Assembly (NCBI GenBank): GCA_003024785.1
Contig: PUQB01000006.1
Location: 259,258-323,257 of the forward strand
DNA from: Selaginella tamariscina
Lineage: Eukaryota > Streptophyta > Lycopodiopsida > Selaginellales > Selaginellaceae
Length of the DNA stretch: 64,000 bases
Direction of reading: 5' to 3'
This document shows positions 1 through 13,380 of the stretch, one piece after another. Within the stretch, counting starts at the first letter, position 1. Each line of letters begins with the position of its first letter. Both the position numbers and the translations under genes were made by a program. The notes beneath the pieces are model-generated. The model made no database searches. It saw nothing but the letters and a program-made list of their open reading frames with translations, and was not told the DNA's origin.

Positions 1-78
1 ATTGCATTTACATGTACTATTTTAGTGTAGTGGGATTTTGATAACCGTTAGATTAGTTTCAATCTAGACTACTTACTC

Positions 79-176
79 CTGTATAACATTTTGAACTAAT
101 ATAATATATACATTTTTATATTCCGAACTGTATAACATTTTGAACTAATATAATATATACATTTTTATATTCCGAA
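79..176. repeat. 49-bp tandem duplication
   Basis: Two identical 49-bp units lie head to tail, each running from CTGTATAACATTTTG to ATTCCGAA. The copies show no difference, so the duplication is recent. It lies in non-coding AT-rich DNA just before a gypsy element remnant. Confidence 0.9.
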
Positions 177-426
177 CTCTTACATTGGTGGAGGTGAGGG
201 GCACCTTTAATTGTTCTTACATAGTGTTTAAATTTGTGTTTTTTATAAATTTTTCTTATCTTCGTAGATATGGTTTTTCCATTGTTTATATCTATTTTGA
301 TTTTGTAAATTTCTTCGTTTTTTCTTTTTGTATATGGATGTGTAACATGCAAATCCTTTATCTATAGAGCAATTACTTATGCAATTGTTAAATATCATAT
401 AAGTGCAGCTAAACAATCACTCTTAA

Positions 427-1500
427 TTGATGGTGACATTCACAACCCATGGTACTACTCTTTTTGCTCATGCTGCAAATCTTCAAGTCCGACTAGATTT
501 TTTTCGTGAAAATTATGGGAATGATGTGTACCATTGGTTTGATTACTTCAGCATTGTCACCACATATCATTTATGGGAAGATGCTCGGTATTTGTACTTG
601 TCTTCAAGAGCGGTGTTACAATGGTACAATAGTCTAGACATCGTAACTCATAAGGATTAGAATATTCTTCTAGCGATCTTCTGGCATGCTGATGGCTATG
701 ACGATGTCCTCAAAGTCCTTGGGCATGCGAACCTCATTTTATGATAAAGCCGAAAGGAAGCACTTGGTTCTGCATCAATTATCACTCGTTAAATAATATG
801 ACTATTTCGGATGTTTATCCACTTTCTCATATGGTGGCCAGAGCCATTGATTCACCAAGCTAGATCTCGCATCTCGATATTGACAAGTTTCGATGGCTGA
901 CATGGACAATCCCAAGACCGCTTTTCGGACATTATTTGGCTTGTATGAGTTCTTGGTGATGCTTTTCAGTTTGAGTAATGTTCCAGTGACTCTCCAACGT
1001 ATAATGGACGAGGTTCTTTATATATGCCAAAGGTGATTGTTGATTTCATTAACGATGTTTTGATCCACTCGGAAGGAACATGAGAGAAACATGTTTATGA
1101 TATACACAAGGTTTTGAATTGGCTATAGGAAGTTGATTTGAAGTTGAAGCAGTTTAACTGTGTGTTTAAATCCAAGAACACCTCTTATATTAGCTATCAC
1201 ATTTTTTATGAAGGTTTGTAAGTTGATCTTAACAAATTTATTATAGTTCTGCAGTTTCCTATGCCAAAGTGTATGAACAATGTGCAACGTTTTTGGGCAA
1301 GGTATAATATCTTGACCATTTTGTGGATCATCTTTCATATTGTACTACACTATTGCGGGCATTGCTGAAGTTATTAACATCGTCTCTTATCTCGGTTTGA
1401 ATATGCATTTGTAGATTTTAAAGAGCTATTGACGACTCCTCTAGTTTTTGTATACCCTGATTACACTAGTCCCTTCGTCTTGTGTGTCTTCAATTTTTAT
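427..1500 (+). mobile_element. Degenerate Ty3/gypsy retrotransposon (gag and RT fragments)
   Basis: The piece at 427-660 reads open for 77 codons and resembles a retrotransposon capsid (gag) domain, with VYHWFDYFSIVTTYHLWED and a later VLQWYNSL. About 70 bases on, reverse transcriptase motifs of the Ty3/gypsy type follow in several frames: KPKGSTWFCINYHSLNN, a degraded LDIDKF, a block like the catalytic region ending in NDVLIHSE, and near 1440-1490 a connection/RNase H start like YPDYTSPFVLCVF. Many stops and frame changes are present. The gag-to-RT spacing is far too short, so protease and the rest of gag were deleted. No LTRs were recognised on either side. It is a dead fragment. Confidence 0.8.
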
Positions 1501-2780
1501 GAAAAAATTTATACTTTTCGCTTTAAATAATAAACTTACACAGGAAAATTATCATTGGCATAACGATGGCCAATGCCATTGTTTTAAAACACGTGAATTC
1601 TTACCATATGTATGAATTACTTCTCCCTTAAAGAACCTTAAAATAACTTATAATTGGAGGATTTAAATTTTATTTTCAATCTCAAACTTCAATTAAGAAA
1701 TTTGAGTCATCACATGTTTATGACCTAAAACAATATATTGTTTAAATTTTGTTTCACCTAGTTTAAGAAATTTTAATAGTAATATCCTATACTAATGAAA
1801 GTTTAAATTTTATTTTAAAAAACTGTAAAAATAAAAAACTTACAATATCCTATGTAAAAGGAAGATAGCATAAATGTTTTGAATTTTGTTTTAAATTTAA
1901 ATTTTGTTTTAAAAACATTTAATTATAAAAATCTAATTAAGTATCTTAAGGATATGTCTTAATTTGACAGGTTAAATTTTATTTTAACTTTAAACTTAAA
2001 ATTTTAATTTAATATTCTAATGATATCATTTATTTAACATTGTTCTCAAGCTGCATGCACATGCTTGCCGGTCCGGTGTCTCTATTAATTAATCAAAACA
2101 TTTAGCCTAAGAAATATCTCATTAATTCACCGTCTTTGGCCGACGACCTTACTAACTGAACAACACTGTCCTGTTTAGTCAATGAGTTGGACGGCCAATG
2201 ACCTCACCGACTGGACAACATTGTCATGTTCAATTGGTGAGTTTTAATATATAGTGAATTTAGATTTTGACATTAATTTTTAATTGTTATTGTTCTACAA
2301 TGTCTAAGAAGTTTAATAAAAAAATTATGAATTATATGTTCACTTACCTTAATAAGTAAAGAAAAAATAATAAAATTTATAAATGATTAATAATAATGAT
2401 CATCTTAACAATGCATTTATAAAATTATTATTTTTTAAAGAGAAGAATAAGAGAAACTAAATATATTATATGTATTATATATATTAATTTTAAAACACAT
2501 AGTTGACATGGCATTGTACACGTATGCATTAGACGTGTATAAAGTTGAAATAAACAAGTTAATTAAAGAATATACTACCTTATATTTTAGGAAAGTCTGC
2601 GAATAGCCTCACATAACGTATTTGTGTAATTTATTGCATGTGTATAATATTTTAAAACATTATAATGTGTTATATATAAACTTCATATGAAACATGGAAC
2701 TTTCAATAAGGGTTTTTTTAAAATTAATAAAATTTAAGATATCATAATAATATTTTACATTGGGGTGACTGAGACACCTT
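1501..2780. other. AT-rich intergenic DNA
   Basis: No coding region was recognised. At about 2138-2243 a GC-richer patch holds two imperfect tandem copies of a unit of roughly 55 bp (GGCCGACGACCTTACTAACTG compared with GGCCAATGACCTCACCGACTG), probably a transposon scrap. The rest is simple AT-rich sequence. Confidence 0.6.
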
Positions 2781-2786
2781 GTTTAC

Positions 2787-2787
<1 letters not shown>

Positions 2788-2844
<57 letters not shown>
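2788..2844. repeat. (TA)n microsatellite
   Basis: About 57 bases of uninterrupted TA dinucleotide repeat. It can extrude as a cruciform or stall polymerase, so its length in the assembly should be treated with caution. Confidence 0.95.
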
Positions 2845-2847
<3 letters not shown>

Positions 2848-3586
2848 TGTCTCAACATGTTGTATGTAGTACATCATATTAACAAATGTTAATTAAACTC
2901 AATTAAATTTATGCAAGATGTAAGACTATAATGCAAACAAGCTTGTTTGCATTGTAAGTTCACCCTTATGTTTAAAAAATGAAGTTCAGATACGAATGAA
3001 CGATGGAGTATATTTTTGTAAAGGGGTTTAAATACTACTAATATAATGCTTACATGTTTAAAATTTATTTAAGCAATAGTAATTCTAAATAAAAATAAAA
3101 TTACTAGTAACATTTGGTATATCAAACCAGCAATACAATATATTTTAAAGATATGAATTATAAATAATGATCATTAAATTTTAGAATCTTAACGTTTAAA
3201 GTTTGATTCCACATTTACTTGTGTACTTGTTTAAATTGTATGTTAAAATTATTCTAACAAGAGCAAATGTTTCATATACATTTGTATACTTTATTATGTA
3301 TATAATATCTCTTGTTAAATTAAAGCATATATGAGAATGGAGGTATTATTATTATTATTATTATTATAAGGGTATAAGGGTAGTCAAGGTTTAATATGTG
3401 TAATTGCTATATATATTATCTAGTGCACACAGAGACCAGCTTCCTGAAGTCCATATATACAGGGGTGGGAAAGACAAACTTACTGAAGTATATATATATA
3501 ATTACATATACACATATCACTTTATTCAATAATAGAGATACACTGCTCTCCGTTTTCCGTATTTTATTTGTACATCAAAGATATGC

Positions 3587-3702
<116 letters not shown>

Positions 3703-3728
3703 TATTTTGATATTATTTATTTATACAG

Positions 3729-3809
3729 CAAGTGAAGAAGTGGTGACATTCAACAGTGAGCTTGGATTCAAAAAAGAATGCTGGTGGAATGCTGTGGTTG
3801 ATAGTAATA
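3729..3809 (+). other. Isolated exon-like segment
   Basis: After a pyrimidine/TA stretch ending in a possible acceptor (TTTATACAG), this segment reads without a stop as ASEEVVTFNSELGFKK followed by ECWWNAVV. Its codon texture differs from the AT-rich surroundings. No clear partner exons were found on either side and I do not recognise the family. It may be an orphan exon of a lost or captured gene, or chance. Confidence 0.25.
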
Positions 3810-3849
3810 TAACCTTTAAGTTACACGCGCACACACACACACACACATT

Positions 3850-5990
3850 ATATCACTATATAGTATATGTAAGTTATTAGTAAATACCAGATACAGTTAT
3901 ACTTAATAAGAGAACTACTGATACAAAACTGAGAGGTATATTCTGAATGTTAAAGTATATACTTAGATTTTGAGCTCTCTTTAATATTTATCTCTGTATA
4001 AAAGATACGCAGTTTTAATGTTGGTTTTCAAAAGCTTATAATGTTTGTTTCTGTTATTTTTAATTTTATAAAATACATTTAAATTTCTAATATATAGTAT
4101 CTCAAATGTATATTATTTTGCTAAGATTACAAGGATAATGATAGACCATTTGAATACACATATACAGAATATTAATAAATATTCAAGTAATGAGTTCATT
4201 GTTGTGTAAAACTTTTATTGAAATCTTAATGTGTATATAAAATAACATTACACAGGCACATCTCGTGTGTGTGACATATAAATAATAGTTATTTATTCAA
4301 CTTACTGTATTTGAAGTTTATTATAGCCATTCTGTGGTTTTGTAAAATAATCTGGAATTAATTTAACGGTATGTAAATTTATTTTTATTTGTTTAAATTT
4401 CTTGTACATTTTACTAGTAATACTTATATTTAAAATTATATTTTGGTATTAGAGTTTTAATGAGACATGTCTATTATATAATTACCATTATCTGATTGTC
4501 TGTCTGTCTGTCTCACTCTCTCACACACACACACAGGCACAATATATACTCTCTCGGACACACGGCACGTGACACAATCTATAACAATATATATAACCTT
4601 CAATATTAATCTGAACCTTAGTATATTGAAGGAATATTTAGTTTAAGAAATACTGCTAGTTAATTACTTGTTTTATGATATATGTCCGTGAATTATTTAA
4701 TTGTAAATTAAAAAATCATTTTTAAAGTATTCATCTTAAATTAATAATTTTTATATATTATAAAATTCTGTTTTTTTTTTTTAATTCTAATTTTTATTTA
4801 TTTATTAACAACTACAAGCAAACAGATTGAGATTTGACAAAGAATTAATTATTAACAAAGTTATAATGTATTTTAACTAGATAAATATCAAGCTATTTGT
4901 AAATAATTCATAGATGTAGATACCAGTATTACATGTAGTGACTAACTGTGGTCTAACTAAAAATTGCAAATCAAGTCGTTTCTGCTGGACAAAAATTATA
5001 AAAGTTTTATAAACAATAAAGTATCTTAAATGATCTGCACTGCTACAAAAGTTCTGGTTTAGTAATTTAATTTAAAAAATATATTTAATATTGTTTATAA
5101 TACATATGAAAACAAAAACGATTGTTTTTAAATTTGATGTAGAAAAAGAATTTAAAATTGTACACATGTTTAAGTTTTATTCATAAACAGATGCATATTC
5201 TGAAGAAATTTGTCACACGATTACAATATTGTTTAGAAATTACAATACTGTGAGTGTATGGCCTTTCTAATAATATTTTGTATATATATGCAAAGGCTAT
5301 TTTAAAGTTAAAGAACACATTTTGTTATTTGATTTATTTTTAATTTATTTTATTTGAATCTATCTTTAATATAAAGGGTCATTTTATTATGTCTTAGTTC
5401 TAATTTTCTCACATTATTCTATATAACTATTTTAAACGTCCATACATTAGTTATATAGAATAAATGAACACATGTTGTTTTTAATTTATTTTTGATTACT
5501 TTTAAATTTAACTTCAACATAAATGGTCTTTTAATTGTATGTTGAGAGGTCTTTAAACTTTTAATAGTAAATAATATTAAATTAACTTTTATGATCATGC
5601 TGTATAACTCTTAATAAGATTTACAGTTAACATGTAAGAAAACCCCTTAATGATTAATGGGAGGACTAGCGTATATGGTAATTCTTTATACCATATAATT
5701 AATATAATAAAAGTGTGTATGTATGGAAAGAATTGTATGTTTTGTATATATGCTTGTATGTAGTCTTGCCATATATATATACATGGTAGTGTGTGCGTGT
5801 GAATCCGAGAGAACACATTAACTTAGTTTAGACTGGTAACAATACCCTCTACAACTGTATTTACGGATACAAACATGAATAAATACGCTCGTAATCCATT
5901 CTATATACGTATGTACATGTGAATAATGCAGTGTTTCAAGTATGATCGTTTATATCATTTAATTAATTATCTGCATATATAAGTGGTATG
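3850..5990. other. AT-rich intergenic DNA with short CA/GT runs
   Basis: No gene was recognised. Short microsatellites occur near 3828-3848 (CA) and 4497-4535 (GTCT then CA). Several AT-rich segments are close to simple sequence. Confidence 0.6.
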
Positions 5991-6029
5991 TACTAAAGAA
6001 GATATAAACGATTAACGTATTAAGACTGT

Positions 6030-7294
6030 TCATAAGTCAAACCGGGCGGTAGGTGGGGTGACAGGAGGGAAGGTTTTATAGGAGACCAACCTAGTATACA
6101 GCCAACGGTGCTTGGTAATGGGATAGCACTTCCTGGCATCCAAGTCGTAGATAATACATGGGAAACCCCCGGCGTACACCTGCTTGAAGGAAACAAGGTT
6201 TCCCCAAGCATAACACTTGAATCTCAGAAGGCTCCTGTCCTCCTCTAACAGATTCAGCTCATCACACGTCACAGAGGCGTACACAGACAGCTTGCCCTCA
6301 CTGTCCCTTGTCCAAATCATAAACTTATGGATCTCCTCCAGATTCCACACTGCACTTGCTAGATATACTTGACCCTTGTAAGTCCACATGTAAGTATTTT
6401 CGCAGGACCACTCGTAACCATGCAACTCAGGTGTACGCACGCCGTACAAATTGAAGTAATAGTCACCCTCTGGATCCAAGCCGGGCATCTCATCGTACCT
6501 GATCCACTTGTGCGTTGCCACGTCGTACACAGTCACATGCCTGCAGTTGTCGTGGAAACAGGTGGGAGAGGATCCCATCGAGGACCAGCGGTTTGTAAGA
6601 GAGCAGTAGACGTGGGAAAGGATGTGCCCGTGACTGTCTCTTTGTCTGTGGTCTTGCCTAAAACAGTGAGCTGGAAAGCACCTGTTTTCATGTTGGTCAC
6701 CTGAAAGTGGTACTGGGAATTCTTCCAGAACTTGTGTAGTGGTGGCAGCCTGACCCATCTCCTCGTGAGGGGGTTACCCACCACAAGGTGCTTGTATCCT
6801 CTCTCACAGAGTTCACATTTCTCTTCCTCATTGTGCCTGGGCCAACGCTGTCTGATGGCAATGCACACGAGCCCACACGAAGTTGCCAGGGCACTGGTGT
6901 AGTGTCCGTACACTGGAACTTCGAGAGGGAACTTGACAACATCAAAGGAAGGAGACCATATGCACCAGTCGGTGGGCCTCATCCTTCCACTCCACTTGAC
7001 ACTCAGGAGAGCCCAACAATTTGAATGTGACACAGTTTCCTCTCGGACTGCCAAGTGCCACAGTTTCTGGAAGTAGGATGACGTAATCAATGCCTGCCAT
7101 GACTTGGAAACTTGTGTGGCTCGAACCAGAGTCCTTGCGTCTAGGAAGGTCAGGCATCTTACAATCCAATCACTGACCAATGGCACATTGTGTTGCTCAG
7201 TGTGCCTCACAAATCCTACCTTGAAATGCTTAAAGTCTCTATCACTCTCCAAATCTACAAATTCAAACACCTCCCGCTGCCTCTTGCGTCCCAT
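6030..7294 (-). pseudogene. F-box (kelch-type) protein gene with one frameshift
   Basis: F-box proteins are substrate adaptors of SCF ubiquitin ligases. The N-terminus (MGRKRQREVFEFVDL) leads into an F-box at about residues 38-85, with PLVSDWIVRCLTFLDARTLV, then VSKSWQALI and YFQKLWHLA. A long C-terminal region follows with kelch-like features such as GNPLTRRWVRLPP and VYDVATHKWIRYDEMPG. The frame breaks at 6617-6619: this copy has AAA on the plus strand where the paralogous copy at 20283-20286 has AAAA. With one base added the reading frame would be 1266 bases, about 421 residues, with no intron. The start at 7294 is the first ATG and fits the family. It is either a fresh pseudogene or a sequence error. 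Confidence 0.85.
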
Positions 7295-8337
7295 TACAAT
7301 ACGATCCTACCCTCCCGTTTCTTTTTATTTCCCCCTAAAGGTTTCACGTTCTTAAAGGTAACGTTCCTAAAGGTTTCACATTGTCCACGTCACCAAGTTA
7401 CCGTTTTTCTAGGATCGAGCGTGTTATGCCACGTGGCATAGCAAAAGTGATGTACTGACTGGAACAGTGGTTCCTTACAGACGATAAAATCAACAGATAG
7501 AAATGAATGAATCTCCATACAGTTGGTTATGGATTTTGCCCACATCCAAAATATAAATTACATGGATATAGTGTATCTAGCAAGTTATAACCTCCGAAAA
7601 ATGGTTGAACCGGTTACAACTTACCAAAGGGATGACTATATATATGTATATATAATGTGTGTCTATGTCATCTTCATATATGAATATAGATGCATATATA
7701 CACAATCTATTCACACGCACACACACAACACATTTCATATACGAATGCATATATATTCAGTGCAGACCTTGTCCAAATCGACCCCATTACAGAACGGCTG
7801 CAACGGACCGGCAGAAATTGACGCAAAATTTGAAGAGGTACAAGCGCCTCAATAGCCCTAACCCTAGTTCCCTGATTTTATATACTCCTGTGTATATGTG
7901 TTATACATGTACATGCACGTGCGTAATGAATGATGAGGAAATTTCAGATATTATTTGACATATAGTCTGCCTAGTATATGTTTATATTTGCAATAAAACA
8001 ATATACTAAAATACATATAGTATATATTACATTTTTTTTACTGTTAAGAAAATAATAGTCTTATAAGAGACTTATACTTTTTTTTCACCATTACACAAAA
8101 GTGGAGAATTAAATATTTTGAATTATTAAAAATAAATGCCTATATCAGAATCTTATTCTGATCTGATAAGCAAAATTTAAATATAATGAAAATCTTTTTT
8201 AAAACTTTAAACATGATGTGTTTACAATTATTATGTGTTTTTATGACTCCCATATTGTTACATGCATTTAAATTATATAAATTATTACTTATTTGGGCAT
8301 ATCAAATGCTAATTTATTGTTGTAATCCATAAAAGCT
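7295..8337. other. Upstream region of F-box gene copy 1
   Basis: No additional gene was recognised. About 7290-7955 is absent from copy 2, where the F-box gene joins sequence matching 7958 onwards directly. Open frames here (for example 7523-7855) are rich in Y, I, H and T from dinucleotide repeats and do not look coding. Confidence 0.5.
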
Positions 8338-9284
8338 TAGTAAAAACATGCATAATATGTGTCATATCGAAGTTGACATTAATTTAAAATAATTTAATTT
8401 ATTTAAATCACATAAATTATTTAATTTAATTGATTTAAAGTCATAAATTAATTTAATTTTAATTATAGTAATTTATGTAAAAATATTTCTTCTTCCTCTC
8501 TTCCACCAAAGAAAGGGAGAGAGAGTTATACAACACAACTGTATAAAAATTTACACTTAATTGCAAGTTTTTTTATTTGTAAATAAAAAGATATTCAAGT
8601 AATATTGTAGTATATTTTAAAAATCTGCTGCTTGAAAAACTCTCTTTTTGTAAATAAAGAATTAGATTTTTTAAAAAAAATTATAATAAATAAAACAAAA
8701 CTTTTGAAAATTTAGTATCGCCTTATGTGGTTTTGCAATATACAAAATTATATATTTATTACGTTACCATATATGTATTTACTATGTCGTTATACAAACA
8801 TTGGAGTTGATACACATCATACACGCATGCATGTCAATACTTACTATAAAACAGTTTTAACATTTTCATTAAAATGGAATTTTAATTTTGGTATTAAAAT
8901 TATGCATCAAAATAATATTTTAAAGAAATTATGTAAATGTTATTTAATATAGCACTTCGAAAATATTCATAACAATATATATAATAATAAATAAAACTTA
9001 TGCCACCAAATGTCATAGTAATATATTAATTTGAAATGCTTTTTAAATTTACAATATTTTTTAAACCGACCCACTCAACTCATTTTATAAATAAATAAAA
9101 TTAGCCTTGGAGTCATTAATCAGCTTAATAATACACACAAATATGCCATATTTTAGCATTAAATAAATATTTATCATTTATATTATATATTTTAATTTTA
9201 AACAATATATTGCATGTGTGTGTGGGTGCATGTATGTGTATTATTGACTCAAGGCCAATTTGCTTCTAATATTGCTTCTAATAG

Positions 9285-10841
9285 GCGGTTCAATAATGAC
9301 ACCATCCAGAAGAATTTGCCCAATCCAAGGAGAATCATGGTAAACAAAAAGATTCACGCATGATCAGGCGCAATGAACACGAATGCCATTAATCAGGACG
9401 CTCTAAGGAGTACGACCAAAAAAGAAGATTTACAAGAAGTTATTCATCCTAGTCATTCTTTTAGGGTTAAATAGATTCTTGGACGCTCAAAGAATGAGGA
9501 GATATTTTCATTATTGAGTAGCACCCAATTTGATCAATAAGGAACATGTTTAGGCAATAATTGTATAATCTGAAAGATCAATTTGAGAACAAGGTTAGTA
9601 TTTCACCACGAATTTCATTGGAACAATTTGCAAACTTGGAGAGGTATATATAACTAAAATAATATACATTACTTATGTTATGTGTACTTGTGTTATGTGT
9701 CACACTCCACATGCGTGTACATCAGAATCAGTATTATCATAAGCTAGAACATTTTAATATTTTTTTTGTTGTAGTTATATCAACATACTTTTATACATTG
9801 AAATCGTGATGCATATACATTATATCTGAAATCGTGATGCATATACATAGATATAATGTATGTACATATGAAACTAGCACTCAGTTTCTATTAGGATGAG
9901 TATACATACATACTTTTATATGCCTGTCTTAATGTGTGTCTATGTATTAAACAACATATAATATGGTCTTTCTATACTCTTAAGTAATACATAGTATCGT
10001 TATGTATTATACAATATTTTTGTATTTATATTATAAATATGAGTGTACATTGTTCTATTTGATGGCAATTGTCATTCAAGAATAATATAATTCATTTAAA
10101 CCAAATATAATATATAATTGCCTATGCTTGTACAATACTTATATTATGTACAGGTATAGGTATAAGTGTACATTATTTTAATGACAAATGTCATTTATCT
10201 AAATCAAATACATGTTTTTACTAACTGATTTTATTATATAATCATTACATCGTGAAAGCTTTTTAGAATTTCATAAGACCTTGTCACGGCATGTTAATTA
10301 ATGAAAAGCCAATAAAATATATCAACTGGAACATAAGTTTATAAATAAAAACACACACACTCTTTCTTATTATAATTTAATGTGTATAGGATAATAGAAT
10401 GTTTTATAAATTTTATGAAAGAATTGATTACGTGAGTTGTCACAATATTTCAAAATAAATTAAAAACAACATTTATAAAATTTATTGAAAGAAACGACAA
10501 TTTATATTGATAAATGACATTGGTGTAAGAAAGTTCATAAAGGAACAAACATTGGTATAAGAGAGTTCATAAAGGAACAAACATATTAATTTTACGTAAA
10601 AGAAAGGTAGTGATGTATCCCATTTAAGTCATGTGTAATGTATTATATTTAAGTTGTGCACGTGCATGTGTATAATAATATTATTTATAAAAATGTGATC
10701 ACGACGAAGGATAAGAATGTGCATTACATAAGATGCTTAAAACAAATGCATTCTAATTCTTATTAAGTGAATTTCATTCATCTTTTTATTATTATGTACT
10801 ATAAATATTTGTTTATGTGTATAAAAGAAAGAACTAACTTC

Positions 10842-10884
<43 letters not shown>

Positions 10885-11076
10885 GTGTTTTTGTACAAGT
10901 TATTTTAGTATTATAATGAAATTTTTTACATCTTAATTGCAATACATAATGATATAAAAATGATAATAATTTTAACTTCTTTATTAAAAAGTTAAAATCA
11001 TCATTATTCTTTATATCATTATTTATTATAATCAAGATGCAAAGAATTTCATCATAATACTATATGAAACAAGCTG

Positions 11077-11108
<32 letters not shown>

Positions 11109-12490
11109 ATGAAGTTAATTTTTTTCCACATAAAAACAAATAAATATTTATAATGCGGAACAGTAAAAAATAAATAAAATCTGCTCAATAAAAATTAAAA
11201 TGCACTTGTTTTAAATATTATATAATGTACATTCTTGTTTTTCATTGTAATTACATTTTTATAAATAATATTATTACACACACGCATATGCACATGCACG
11301 TGCACAACTTAAATATGATACACCACACACAATTTGAATGAAATACACCATGCACATATATTTTTTTTTATGCAAAATTAACTTGTTTGCTCCCTCATGG
11401 ACCATTTCACACCAATCTCATTTATTAATAATGAATTGTCTTTTCTCTTAATAAATCTTATAAATGTTGTTTTGACTTATTTAAACATTTTACACAACTG
11501 ACATAATCAATTCCCCATAAAACTTATAAAACATTCTATTGTTTTTATATATTGAATCATAATGAAAAAGAGAGAAAAGAGAAAAGAAAATGTGTTTTTA
11601 CTTATGAAATTTATTCTTTAGACCTATGTCTTGGTTGGTACCTATACCCGCACATAATATAAGTATTGTATAACTGCGTATTATATTTGGTTTAGATGAA
11701 CTATATTATTCTTGAATGATTGTCATTAGATAAAATAATGTACACTCGTACCTATAGTATAAATATAAAAATATTATATAATATACCATGTATTACTTGA
11801 AAATACATAATATATAAAAAAGACCAGATTGTATACTATTTAATACATGGACACACGATTGTATATATATATAAGTATATATGTATCCTCATCTTGATGG
11901 AAATTGAGTGCTAGTTTCATATGTACATATATTGTATTCATGTATATACATCACGATTTCAATGTATAAAAGTATATTAATACAACTACAACAGAACAAA
12001 TATTTACATGTGTTATCTTATAATAATACCAATTCTGATGTACATGCATGTGTGAGGTGTAGATACTTAGTACACACACAAGTAATGTATATTGTTTTAG
12101 TTATATATACCTTCGAACTCGAATATGACTGCTGTAAAATTTGTTCGTGAGATATTGGGACATTCTTGTGTTCTCAAACTGATCTCTCATATTCTATGAT
12201 TGTTGTCTAGACATGCTCCTTAGTTCTTAATTGATCAGATTGGGTGTTACTCAATGAAGGAGATCTCCCCTCATTCTTTGAGTGCCAAAGAGTTAATTCA
12301 ATCCCAGAAGAATGGCAAGAATGAATAACTTCTTGTGAATCTTCTTATTTAGCCGACTCTCCTTAGAGCGCCCTGATCGACAGCATTTGTGTTTAGTGCG
12401 CCTGATTGCACATGAGTCTTTCTGTTTACTGTGATTCACTTTGAATCGAGCAGATTCTTCATGATGATGTCATTGCCATCTTGGTGATTC
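9285..12490. mobile_element. Foldback element: palindrome of about 3.2 kb with arms near 1.6 kb
   Basis: The left arm (about 9285-10980) and right arm (about 10985-12490) are reverse complements along nearly their whole length, with drift. Landmarks are GATCAGGCGCAATGAAC (left) against the complement of GTGCGCCTGATTGCAC (right), CAAAGAATGAGG against CCTCATTCTTTG, TATATAACTAAAATAATATAC against its complement near 12088-12110, and a centre at AACTTCTTTATTAAAAAGTT (about 10967-10986). There is almost no unique spacer and no transposase was found. This is the structure of a foldback DNA transposon or of an inverted duplication. A transcript would form a very long hairpin RNA. The same element is present in copy 2, so it arrived before the segmental duplication. 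Confidence 0.8.
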
Positions 12491-12879
12491 ATGCCGCTTC
12501 TGTGCCCTGGTTCCTGATGGTCATGGCGATCGGCAGAAATTCCCTTTTCCGACGCCCATGAAAATTTTCAATTAAGGTATGCGTTAAGGTTATAAATTAG
12601 AATATTCGTTGGTCCTTATGCATATACACACGCCAGACATGTTATTGAAACAGCTATCATATCACACACACACACACCGCTCTGATTCACCATCCTCTTA
12701 ACTTTTCAGCATTTATCTACACGCAATATAACCTATACACACATCCGACATACCGGCATACATTATGTTTACACACGCGCACACACATCCGTTTGTGATT
12801 CTTAACCATTGTATACTTCTCTCGAACCGTTCACTTAATCTTCTACACACACATGTTACTTAGCTCTTATGTTCTAAAT

Positions 12880-13080
12880 ACCTTCTAAAGTCCCACTTGG
12901 GGAGCACTTTAACGAGGTTGGAAGGAGATACTCCTGGCAGAAAGCCATTGACAAGCAACGTGCAGCTAGTGACAGAACAGTGTTGTGTTTCAGGTCGGGT
13001 TGGTGATTGATATGACAAACACAACTCGTTATTACAACTCCAAGGACATGGAGAGACGATTGGGCGTGAAACATATAAAG
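12880..13080 (+). pseudogene. mRNA-capping-enzyme-like (RNA triphosphatase domain) fragment, copy 1
   Basis: Translation gives KVPLGEHFNEV and RRYSWQKAIDKQRAA, then GLVIDMTNTTRYYNSKDMER and GVKHIK. This is the N-terminal block of the cysteine-phosphatase-type RNA triphosphatase domain of metazoan/plant mRNA capping enzymes (LGE.FN..., YS..Q...QR..., GLVIDLTNT.RYY, IKH.KI). In this copy the intron between the two exons has lost about 95 bp compared with copy 2 (24412-24517). The P-loop HCxxGxxR motif and the guanylyltransferase domain are not present. It is a gene fragment, probably carried along or captured with the adjacent foldback element. Confidence 0.7.
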
Positions 13081-13180
13081 CTACTGTTTGATATATACAC
13101 AGGCATATTCTTGTTATAGATTCCGTGTCGTGTGTGTGTGTGCGCGTGTGTGTGTGTTAAATGCTCCTGTATTTGCAGGC

Positions 13181-13380
13181 TTCAAGGTTTTTAAGGGATC
13201 AAAGGACAATATAACAGGTGATTGAGAGCATCAAGGACAATATAATAGAGAAAGTGTTGTTTGAGGAGATAAACCAGATATGGAACCTGCCATTATACAC
13301 GGAGAAGATTCAAAAGGACATGGTGAAGCTCCAACAGGAGAAGAAGATGATGCAACAACAACAACCACACCACTTCCGTC
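13181..13380 (+). pseudogene. Unidentified exon fragment next to capping-enzyme-like exons
   Basis: Preceded by TTGCAG, this reads IESIKDNIIEKVLFEEINQI followed by WNLPLYTEKIQKDMVKLQQE, a charged helical segment. I do not recognise it and it is not part of the capping-enzyme fold known to me. Copy 2 (24241-24050) encodes nearly the same peptide, with KGSKDVIESI at its start. It may come from a second gene fused to the capping-enzyme exons. In copy 1 the open frame runs on through the following intron-like sequence to 13574. Confidence 0.45.
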
